A stretch of DNA of 34,027 nucleotides from QHCA01 sp003244095 (GTDB taxonomy: Bacteria; Actinomycetota; Actinomycetes; Mycobacteriales; QHCA01), in contig JBBQNN010000044.1 of the NCBI GenBank assembly GCA_038329965.1, forward strand, positions 1-34,027, given 5' to 3'. The translations under genes and the position numbers were made by a program. This document shows positions 8,735-15,114 of the stretch, one piece after another. The notes under the pieces were generated by a model. It searched no databases and was not told the DNA's origin. It was given only the letters and a program-made list of their open reading frames with translations. The stretch's first letter is position 1; the number at the start of each line of letters is the position of its first letter.

Positions 8735-9907
8735 ATGCGTATTCTCGTCGTCGACGACGACCCCAGCTCACTGATGCTGGCTCAGACGTTCGTGGAGGAA
8801 CTCGGGCACAGTTGTGTGACCGCCACCGATGGCGACATGGCCTGGCGACTGTTCATCGAATACCAGCCGGAGGTGCTGGTCAGCGACCGCGACATGCCCG
8901 GACTCAACGGTGTCCAGTTGTGCCGCGCGATCCGCAAGGCCGCCCGCGACAGCTACACGTACATCATTCTGGTGACCTCCGCCGGTGAGCACGGCGATCA
9001 GCTTTCCGGAATGGAAGCCGGCGCGGACGACTACCTGACCAAGCCGCTGGACCCGCTGGCCCTGGAGACCCGCCTGCTGGCGGCCCGGCGGGTCACGTCG
9101 TTGCACGAGCAGCTCGCCAAGTACCGGACCGAGTTGGCCGTCCTGGCCCGGACCGACCCGCTGACCAAGCTGCGCAACCGCCTGACCGTCGCCGACGACC
9201 TCGACCTGCTCCATCGCCGCAGCCAGCGCTACGGTCGCAGCTACTCACTGGCGCTGTTCGACATCGACGCGTTCAAGCCCTACAACGACACGTACGGGCA
9301 CCAGGCCGGCGACGAGGCGCTGCGCCGGGTGGCTCAGGCTCTCGACCGCCGCGCCCGTCAGGGCGACACCGTCTACCGGTACGGCGGAGAGGAGTTTCTG
9401 GTCGTGCTGCCCGAGCAGTCCCCGCCTGCCGCGCTGAACGCGGTCGAGCGGCTGAGAGCCGGCGTCGAGCTGCTGGGCATCCCGCATGCCGGCAGTCCCA
9501 GCGGGCTTCTCACGATCAGCGGCGGCGTCTCGTCCTACATCGCCGGCCGCCAGGTTTCGGGGCACGAGCTGCTCAGGGAGGCCGACCTCGCGCTCTATCG
9601 AGCCAAGGCCACCGCTCCGAACATCGTGGTGGGCTGCGACCCCATCGGCGTCAGCGCAGCGGGGCTATCCACGTCCGCCGAGTACCTTGCGCCCGACCCG
9701 GAAGACCTCTCCGGATCCCTTGCATCGGGCACACTTGCGCCAGCTGATACCGATGGGGGCCCGTCGCTTGCCGCCTCCCTTGCAGGTCGGGCAGGGCTTG
9801 TACGGCCAGAAGAGGCACGAGAGCAGGTAGCTGCCGAGCATCACGCCGACGAACACGGCTGCGTACACGCCGCCATAGTGACCCCCTCGGGGGGACCTGG
9901 CACGTAA
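8735..9907 (+). CDS. Receiver-GGDEF diguanylate cyclase
   Basis: A 390-residue response regulator predicted to make c-di-GMP. The N-terminal receiver has the acidic pair in LVVDDDPS and phospho-acceptor Asp51 (SDRDMPG). The GGDEF domain (about 135-305) has FDIDAFKPYNDTYGH and an intact GGEEF at 217-221. An RxxD inhibitory site (Arg208-Asp211) lies five residues before it, so product feedback is expected. It follows the hybrid kinase with zero spacing. Residues after about 308 have no recognisable domain and are encoded antisense to a convincing zinc-ribbon ORF (9665-9868), which suggests the original stop codon was lost and the tail is a recent read-through extension. Confidence 0.88.
   Translation: MRILVVDDDPSSLMLAQTFVEELGHSCVTATDGDMAWRLFIEYQPEVLVSDRDMPGLNGVQLCRAIRKAARDSYTYIILVTSAGEHGDQLSGMEAGADDYLTKPLDPLALETRLLAARRVTSLHEQLAKYRTELAVLARTDPLTKLRNRLTVADDLDLLHRRSQRYGRSYSLALFDIDAFKPYNDTYGHQAGDEALRRVAQALDRRARQGDTVYRYGGEEFLVVLPEQSPPAALNAVERLRAGVELLGIPHAGSPSGLLTISGGVSSYIAGRQVSGHELLREADLALYRAKATAPNIVVGCDPIGVSAAGLSTSAEYLAPDPEDLSGSLASGTLAPADTDGGPSLAASLAGRAGLVRPEEAREQVAAEHHADEHGCVHAAIVTPSGGPGT
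9665..9868 (-). CDS. Small membrane-anchored zinc-ribbon (DnaJ-type CxxCxGxG) protein
   Basis: A 67-residue ORF with one N-terminal hydrophobic segment (VFVGVMLGSYLLSCLFW) followed by two DnaJ-like knuckles, CPTCKGGG and CARCKGSG, which together could bind one zinc ion, and a basic C-terminus. The paired CxxCxGxG motifs are very unlikely by chance. The start is GTG 9868; GAGGGGG lies about 13 nt upstream, which is long, so the start is not certain. The whole ORF lies antisense inside the 3' end of the diguanylate cyclase gene. Function unknown; small proteins of this type occur widely in actinomycetes. Confidence 0.65.
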   Translation of the reverse strand: MYAAVFVGVMLGSYLLSCLFWPYKPCPTCKGGGKRRAPIGISWRKCARCKGSGEVFRVGRKVLGGRG

Positions 9908-9917
9908 CCTGGCCGAC

Positions 9918-9923
9918 TAGCCT
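9918..9923 (+). promoter_or_regulatory. Probable -10 element of a leaderless promoter (phosphopantetheinyl transferase)
   Basis: TAGCCT ends 6 nt before ATG 9930, the spacing expected when transcription starts at the initiation codon. No ribosome binding site precedes the gene, which fits a leaderless mRNA. No clear -35 element is visible. Confidence 0.4.
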
Positions 9924-9929
9924 TGCGTG

Positions 9930-10670
9930 ATGCTCGACCTCCCGGTTGGCACCGCCAGGGCCTACTGGGCGCCGCGATCGGCGGCCCGGGATGAGTGGCA
10001 GGCGCTGCTCGACCCGGGTGAGCGGGCCCGGCGGGGGGCGTACCTGCACCCGGAGGACAGGGACCGGTTCCTGGTCGGTGCGGTGCTCGTCCGCCTCGTC
10101 TTCGCCCGCGAGTTGTCGATCGAGCCCGCGATGGTGCGGCTGGACCGCAGCTGTCCGGACTGTGAGCGGCCGCACGGCAAGGTACGGCTGGCCGCGGGGC
10201 AATCGGCTGCCGGTGGTCGGCTGGAGGTGTCGATCTCGCACTCGGGCGGCTGGGTGGTGCTCGCCGCGTGCCGGTCAGGCGCGGTCGGCGTCGATGTAGA
10301 GCAGATCACTCCGGCCATCGACCACCTCGGCGTCGCTCGGATCGCCTTCACCGACAGCGAGTCGCAGGATCTGTCTCGCCGGCCGCCCGAGGCTCGGCCG
10401 GCCGCCTTCACCCGGTACTGGACCCGCAAGGAGGCCGTGGCCAAGGCGGTGGGAGAGGGACTGCGCGCCCCCCTGAGCTCCATCGAGGTCACGGCACCCG
10501 GCCGTTCACCGGCCGTGCTGTCATGGCGTTCCCGGCCGGACCTTGCGGGCATGGTGCAGTTGCATGATCTGATCGCCGACGATAAGCACCGGGCCAGCCT
10601 GGCCGTCATCTCGCCGACACCCGTCTGCGTGGTCGAGGAGGACGCGGTGGAGTTGTTCGGGGCCCTCTGA
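9930..10670 (+). CDS. 4'-phosphopantetheinyl transferase, Sfp type
   Basis: A 246-residue enzyme that transfers phosphopantetheine from CoA to carrier-protein serines. The Sfp signature is complete: SISHS (His104), the magnesium-binding GVDVE (Asp122, Glu124) and FTRYWTRKEAVAKAVG (Trp164, Lys167, Glu168). A CxxC pair (Cys75, Cys78) in SCPDCERPHG is typical of the family. The start is ATG 9930, with an in-frame GTG three bases before it. The gene ends two bases from the convergent acyltransferase. No PKS or NRPS is in the window; the nearest possible substrate is the orphan acyl carrier protein at 16260. Confidence 0.9.
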   Translation: MLDLPVGTARAYWAPRSAARDEWQALLDPGERARRGAYLHPEDRDRFLVGAVLVRLVFARELSIEPAMVRLDRSCPDCERPHGKVRLAAGQSAAGGRLEVSISHSGGWVVLAACRSGAVGVDVEQITPAIDHLGVARIAFTDSESQDLSRRPPEARPAAFTRYWTRKEAVAKAVGEGLRAPLSSIEVTAPGRSPAVLSWRSRPDLAGMVQLHDLIADDKHRASLAVISPTPVCVVEEDAVELFGAL

Positions 10671-10672
10671 GG

Positions 10673-11892
10673 TCAGGATCGCCAGGCCTGGACGATCGCG
10701 ACGAGCAGGACGAGGAAGGACGCAGCTCCTGCGATCATGGCGCCGGGATACCAGTGCCGCCACCGGCGGGTGGCCGCGGCGGTGGCACAGCTGATCGCGG
10801 CGACCGTGGCCAGCCGGGCCCCGCGGGCCAGTGCTGCATGGCCGAGCCACGGTGCCCACGGCACGCCCGTCTGTCCGGCCTGGCGGGCGTACACCTTCAA
10901 CGGCGCGCCGCTGAGCGGCTGGTGCCAGATGGCGGCGGGTCCTTCGGCGACGTACTGGGCGTGTACGACGTCGTTCATATGGCCGGTCGTCAGCGGCTGC
11001 GGCAGGTATCGCCCGTGGGCGGCGAGCAACAGGGTGGTGAGGCCGCCCAGGAGGCTGCCGGCCAGGGCCACGGCGCAGAGCCGGGCCGCCGTCCGGACCT
11101 GACGGGCGGGCGCGGCCAGCAGCAGCAGGGCAAGCATCGCCTCGGGCAGCAACGGCCACGACAGACCCTCGGCGAAGGCTGCAGCGAACGCCATGACCAG
11201 CGCCCGCCGGCCGGTCGCATAGCGTGCGACCCGCTGCCGTATCACCGAGTCGGGGCGAGCCGACGCCATGGTGGCGAGCCGGGCGACCTCTCGCTGTACG
11301 TCGGCCGGGGCCGGGTCGACCATCGGGGTGCCGAACCGTACGTCGAGTGATGCGCGGTGGAACCGTCCGTGCTTGGGCAGCATCCGGTCGGTGCCGGTGA
11401 TGCCCGCCGGTACGACGGGTACGCCGTACTCGGCGGCAAGGCGGAACGCCCCGGAACGGAACGCGCCGCCGCCGGCGCCGTCGCGGGAGCCGGCCGGAAA
11501 GACGACGACCGCACGGCCCGCGCGCAGCAGCGGGCCGGCGGCGGCCAGGTCGCCGTAGCCGCCGCCGGTCCGGCGGACGGGGAAGGCGGCGGCGCCGGCC
11601 TGGCAGATCGCTGCCCTGACGGGGGAGCTGAACCAGTGGTCGGCCGCTGCCGCCACCACCGGCCGGTGGCCGGGATCGATGGCGGCGAGCAGGGCGACGG
11701 TGTCGGCGCGTGCGACGCGTGGTTGGCGACGACCACGCAGCCGCCCGGTGGCAGTTCGCCGGACGTCCCGATACCGCCGGTGACAGTGAGCGCCGACCGC
11801 CAGAACGCGTGCCGCAGTCGAGCCGGAATGTCGGCGCCGGTGCCTGGACGGTGGGTGGCGGCGGGACGGGTGGCGGCGGCGAGCATCGTCAT
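10673..11892 (-). pseudogene. PlsC-type 1-acylglycerol-3-phosphate acyltransferase with C-terminal membrane domain, frameshifted
   Basis: The reading starts at ATG 11892 (ATGA overlap with the cdsA-like stop) and gives ...ELPPGGCVVVANHASHA, then the frame is lost near 11706-11711. It resumes as DTVALLAAIDPGHRP and runs to the stop at 10673. The total length is 3n+2, consistent with a 2-bp insertion (an extra GC) or a 1-bp loss exactly inside the catalytic HX4D motif. The downstream part keeps the FPAGSRDG block and the VPVVPAGITGTD block of PlsC enzymes, then about 180 residues with four or five membrane segments. If the shift is real the enzyme is inactive; a sequencing error in a GC-rich run is the alternative. 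It is the third gene of a lipid operon. Confidence 0.75.
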
Positions 11893-12737
11893 GCTGCACC
11901 GGCCGTGAACGCAGCCGCGATGGCGCCGCAGGTGAGGACGCCGAGGACTGCGCCGAGCAGCGAGTCGATCCGGTCGAGCAGGCCGCCGAAGCCCGGCAGC
12001 CAGCGACCGGCATCCTTCACTCCAGCGCCGCGCTTCATCATCGATTCGAGCAGGTCGCCGAGGACCCCGCCGGCGATCACGCCGGCGATGACCACGGGCC
12101 GGGCGGAGTGGAAGAAGGCCAGCACCGCGATGCTCGCACCGGCGAAGCCTGCCACGCCGGCCCAGGTCTTGTTGGGTGACAGGGCCGACAGTCTCCGGTT
12201 GAGGATCGGAAGGCGGCCGAGCGTGCGGCCGGCGATGAACGCCGAGACGTCGCCGAACGACACCGCGGCGGCAAGCGGGATCACCAGGCGCGGCTGCCAG
12301 CCGAGCGCGGTCAACGGCACAGTGATGCAGGCCAGGCCGAACAGTGTCCGCGCGGCCGCGGACACGCCGTGTTCCACGTCGCCGGCGGCCAACGGCGGGA
12401 CGACGGCGACGACGAGGAGCAGGACGAGAGATGCGGGGCCGACGCGGTGCCACACCGGAAGGGCCGCCAGACCCGCCGCGCCCACGAGCACGGCCCGCTG
12501 CGGCCACGCCAGCCCGGTGAGGCGTCCGTACTCCAAGCCGGCGACCCCTGCCAGCACCGCCATCGCCCACGCGAGCGTTCCGGGGATCTCGGCGGCCACC
12601 AGGAGCAACGGCGCCGCGACGAGCCAGGTCATCCAGCGCGCCAGGAGCTCACGCTGGCGGGTCAGGGCGACGCCGAGCCCACCGAGCGTGAGAGCCCCGG
12701 CGAACAGCGGGATGGCGCGGGCCACTTCCGGGCTCAT
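11889..12737 (-). CDS. Phosphatidate cytidylyltransferase (CdsA-like)
   Basis: A 282-residue integral membrane protein predicted to make CDP-diacylglycerol from phosphatidate and CTP. It has about seven or eight membrane segments and the CdsA signature near the C-terminus: SMMKRGAGVKDAGRWLPGFGG followed by DRIDS, with the usual Ser, Lys-Arg, Lys-Asp and Asp-Arg-x-Asp residues. A second family block, SPNKTWAGVAG, is also present. ATG 12737 shares one base with the upstream stop (TGATG); GTG 12740 would give a 4-base overlap and is equally possible. It is intact although both operon neighbours are frameshifted. A separate housekeeping cdsA is expected elsewhere, so this may be a specialised paralogue. 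Confidence 0.85.
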   Translation of the reverse strand: MSPEVARAIPLFAGALTLGGLGVALTRQRELLARWMTWLVAAPLLLVAAEIPGTLAWAMAVLAGVAGLEYGRLTGLAWPQRAVLVGAAGLAALPVWHRVGPASLVLLLVVAVVPPLAAGDVEHGVSAAARTLFGLACITVPLTALGWQPRLVIPLAAAVSFGDVSAFIAGRTLGRLPILNRRLSALSPNKTWAGVAGFAGASIAVLAFFHSARPVVIAGVIAGGVLGDLLESMMKRGAGVKDAGRWLPGFGGLLDRIDSLLGAVLGVLTCGAIAAAFTAGAA

Positions 12738-13392
12738 CACAGCTCGCCCAGCAGGACACGCGCCGCTGCCGCACGCCTGATTGCGGTCACGGCGCTCCCG
12801 ACCGCCACGATCGCCGCGATGAGGGCGAAGGCGCCGGTCAGCGCCGCGATCGGGGCGAGCAGCGCCCGCTCGGTCTTGCCGACGGGGCCACCGTTGGTCC
12901 TCGGCGCGCCGTGGGCGGCGGCGGCCAGGGATACCCAGGACGGCAGGGATGCGGTCAGGAGCAGCAGCCCGGCGGCCGGCCCCCGAGGTGGTAGCCCAGG
13001 CCGGCCAGGAGGGCCAGATCGGCGAGCCGGTCGGTCACCTCGTTGACGAGGCCGCCCCAGCGCGACGTGGCGCCTCGTCGGCGGGCCAGGCCGCCGTCGA
13101 GGTTCGCGCAGGCCAGCCGGGCCGCGGCCGCGAGCGCGACCACCACCGCGGCGACCACGCCGGGCGCTGCGATCGCCAGGGTCAGGCCGCCGACGGCCCC
13201 GGCGACGACGCCGGCGGCGGACACGGCGTTCGGTGTCACGCGCGAGGGGTCCAGGCGGTCCAGGATCGTGACCAGGCGGCGGGCGTACCACGGCTTGAGC
13301 GCGTACAGCCCCAACGTGAGCGGGTTGGCTTCCATGCCCCGAGAGTCGTCGATCGCGGTGCTCCGCAGATCCGCCGGGCTGCCCAGCGCCAC
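12737..13392 (-). pseudogene. CDP-alcohol phosphatidyltransferase, frameshifted
   Basis: First gene of the lipid operon. From GTG 13392 the reading gives a membrane protein containing most of the CDP-alcohol phosphotransferase motif D-G-x2-A-R-x7-G-x3-D-x3-D: ANLDGGLARRRG, then WGGLVNEVTDRLAD, in which the Gly and last two Asp positions are preserved. Near 12965-12985 the frame stops (HLGGRPPGCCS, TGA), while the adjacent frame continues as AAGLLLLTASLPSWVSLAAAAHG and ends at 12737. The combined length is 3n+2, so one base was lost or two gained in a GC-only run. Alternatively a sequencing error would restore a normal enzyme of about 218 residues. The substrate alcohol cannot be told. Confidence 0.75.
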
Positions 13393-13408
13393 TGAGTAGT
13401 CCTACTCA
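13393..13408. promoter_or_regulatory. 16-bp palindrome at the 5' end of the lipid operon
   Basis: TGAGTAG and CTACTCA form perfect 7-bp arms around TC, directly abutting the GTG start of the CDP-alcohol phosphatidyltransferase gene. The position suits an operator overlapping the start site or translation initiation region. AGGA within it could also serve as a weak ribosome binding site on the minus strand. No cognate regulator is nearby. Confidence 0.4.
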
Positions 13409-13521
13409 TTACTGTGGCCGGGCGGCTCCATGAAGCGCCTCGTCGTCGGCGGTGGCTACCGCTATGTCCGTGACATGTCAGTCTGGGAGGGCAGGGTGCT
13501 GGCTGCCCAGAGGACTCAAAA

Positions 13522-13756
13522 CGACTCCCCGCTCTGCCGCTGCCCGACCTGGCGTAGGCCTCCCCCTGAAGCGCGAACTCGACCGCCTTGCCGGAGACAC
13601 GGAGACGGTCGCCAATCAGGCTCTGCGTGCCGAGTACCCAAGCGACCAGGCCGTTGCGACCTGCTTCGCCGGCCAGCCGAAATGCGACCGCGCCTGGTGC
13701 GCGGCCGCCTGGCGGTCCCCCAGGTCGACAGATGCGTGGGCCAGCAGGCCACCGCT
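13522..13756 (-). pseudogene. Fragment of an XRE-type regulator, TPR-repeat part
   Basis: Two minus-strand frames join into a typical actinobacterial TPR segment: LLAHASVDLGDRQAAAHQAR in one frame, then, after a shift near 13685, RLAGEAGRNGLVAWVLGTQSL and VEFALQGEAYARSGS in the next. Homologous proteins carry an N-terminal helix-turn-helix domain; none is present here, and the flanking sequence on both sides is unrelated. The fragment has at least one frameshift and no start. It lies between the lipid operon and the tRNA-Arg element and is best read as accessory-DNA debris. Confidence 0.5.
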
Positions 13757-13818
13757 TGCTTCATGGTGATGAGGTCGTCGAGAGAGGCGAGTGCCACATC
13801 GACACCCGCGATCGTGGC
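13757..13818 (-). pseudogene. Short fragment resembling a nucleotidyltransferase (AbiEii-type) segment
   Basis: Minus-strand reading GVDVALASLDDLITMKQAVA resembles the conserved 'ASLDDLIAMKRAAG' segment of small nucleotidyltransferase-like proteins. It is fused directly to the TPR fragment, without start, stop or flanking domain. Only about 20 residues are available, so identification is weak. Confidence 0.3.
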
Positions 13819-13832
13819 CTGACCGGTGGATC

Positions 13833-13870
13833 GCGCCCGGCAGGACTCGAACCTGCGGCCAAGTGCTTAG
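13833..13870. repeat. attR-like copy: 38-bp duplicate of the tRNA-Arg 3' half
   Basis: Identical over 38 bp to 15026-15063, covering the 3' half of tRNA-Arg(TCT) from the acceptor end into the anticodon. The sequence diverges immediately on both sides. There is no 5' half, so this is not a functional tRNA; it is the distal attachment-site copy left by site-specific integration. Confidence 0.85.
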
Positions 13871-14005
13871 CAGATGCGCGCGACTGTCGGGAGGCGCTGC
13901 ATTCACGCTGATCCCCTGGAGCCCGGGCGCCGATGGGTCCGGGTGGGTTCGTTCGTGCTGGCGGTCATTCCAACGCTGGAAGTACCGGCGGCACAGGCGC
14001 AATCT

Positions 14006-14027
14006 GACTGGCACGAGACTGGCACGA
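14006..14027. repeat. 11-bp perfect tandem repeat inside the remnant element
   Basis: GACTGGCACGA occurs twice in direct succession, about 135 bp inside the attR-like copy. Direct repeats of this size near an attachment site are the usual form of integrase arm-binding sites; that role is inferred from position only. Confidence 0.5.
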
Positions 14028-14180
14028 CGGGCGACTTGGAGTCTCGGGGGCGGACGCTCCCGGCCCGTTTCAGGGGAAGCGACGCCGCGATCGCCGGACT
14101 TCACCAAGCACTCGGGGGGATCGCAGAGATTGCACGAAGCGGAGAGCTCACTGTGAGGGGCAAGTCCTCGTAGGCGCTGA

Positions 14181-14949
14181 TCGTCGGGTCCGGGTACCGA
14201 TGGCGAGTTGGTGTCGGTGCGGACGGTCCAGATGGTCCACGCCGTGCTACGCAACGCCGTCCAGCACGCGGTCAACGAGGAGATCGTGCCGCGCAACGTC
14301 GTCAAGCTCGTCGAGGTGCAGTCGCCGAACTACGAGGTTGGCGTCGGGTTGTCGATCGATGCTGCTCGCGACGTGCTCCACTGGCTGCGGGCGGATCGAT
14401 GGTCGGCGTTGTACGTGTTGGCCCTGACGCTCGGGCTGCGCGCCAGGGCGAGCTGCTCAGGTTGCGTTGGGTGGATGTCGACCTGGACGCGGGGGAGCTG
14501 CATGTGCGACAGGCGGCCCGGCGGGTCGGGGGAGTGCTGCGTTTCGATCCGCCCAAGACGCGCCGCTCGCGTCGTACGGTGCCGCTCCCGGCGAGCTGCC
14601 TGGATGCGCTCAGGGAGCACAAGGTGCGCCAGGCTCAGGAGCGGTTGGCGGCTGGCCCATCGTGGGTTGCGTCGGGCTTGGTGTTCACGACCGGGCGCGG
14701 TACTCCCATCGAGCCGAGGAACCTGAACCGGCACTGGCACGTGACAGAGAGGGTGCCGGTCTGCCGGCTCTTCGGTTTCACGACCTGTGTCACACGTGCG
14801 TGACGCTGCTGCTCGACCTCGGCGCGCCGCACATCGTCCAGACCATCGCTCGGCACAGCGGCCTGGAGGTCACGATGACGATCTACGCCGTCGCCTCGCG
14901 GGCGGAGCAACGCCGAGCGCTCCAGGGCCTCTCGGACCGGCTTGCATGA
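14181..14949 (+). pseudogene. Tyrosine integrase, decayed
   Basis: Three frames must be joined: VSVRTVQMVHAVLRNAVQHAV (from about 14208), then after a shift near 14440 RQGELLRLRWVDVDLDAGELH, then after a second shift near 14755 GLPALRFHDLCHTCVTLLL to the stop at 14949. Both shifts equal a one-base loss. The catalytic HxxR box reads HDLC, so Arg II is replaced by Cys. Arg I (in the RQGELL region), the later His (ARHSG) and the nucleophile Tyr (MTIYA) remain. The N-terminal arm-binding domain is missing: a stop at 14178 ends the homologous frame. It cannot encode an active recombinase. Its 3' end lies 76 bp from tRNA-Arg. Confidence 0.88.
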
Positions 14950-15024
14950 GGCTGGTTGCTGTCAATCGTGTCGGGCGGCAGCTTCGTGGCGCTTACCAGG
15001 GCGGAAAACCGCTGAGACACAAAG

Positions 15025-15097
15025 TGCGCCCGGCAGGACTCGAACCTGCGGCCAAGTGCTTAGAAGGCACCTGCTCTGTCCTCTGAGCTACGGGCGC
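15025..15097 (-). tRNA. tRNA-Arg (anticodon TCT)
   Basis: Acceptor GCGCCCG/CGGGCGC, anticodon stem GGTGC/GCACT around the loop CTTCTAA with anticodon TCT, T arm GCAGGTTCGAGTCCTGC, discriminator A at 15025. CCA is not encoded (next bases CTT), unlike the Lys and His genes in this window. Its 3' half is the attachment site of the remnant element. Confidence 0.95.
15026..15063. repeat. attL-like copy within tRNA-Arg
   Basis: The 38-bp partner of 13833-13870. It spans the tRNA from the last acceptor base into the second base of the anticodon, the usual crossover zone for tRNA-targeting tyrosine integrases. Confidence 0.85.
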
Positions 15098-15114
15098 TCG
15101 GCTGCCATTGTGCG

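Larger units (their letters stand above)
13833..15063. mobile_element. Remnant integrative element in tRNA-Arg(TCT)
   Basis: A 1.2-kb segment bounded by a perfect 38-bp direct repeat that duplicates the tRNA 3' half (13833-13870 and 15026-15063) and containing a tyrosine-integrase pseudogene whose 3' end faces the intact tRNA. The element side restores the complete tRNA, as expected for integration at a tRNA 3' end. No excisionase, replication or transfer gene remains; 13871-14180 contains only an 11-bp tandem repeat and no convincing ORF. It is interpreted as an AICE or prophage that lost its cargo by internal deletion and then decayed. Confidence 0.75.

Noticed and set aside
13833..13905. 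A second tRNA-Arg gene
   Set aside because: Only the 3' half is present; the sequence departs from tRNA in the anticodon.
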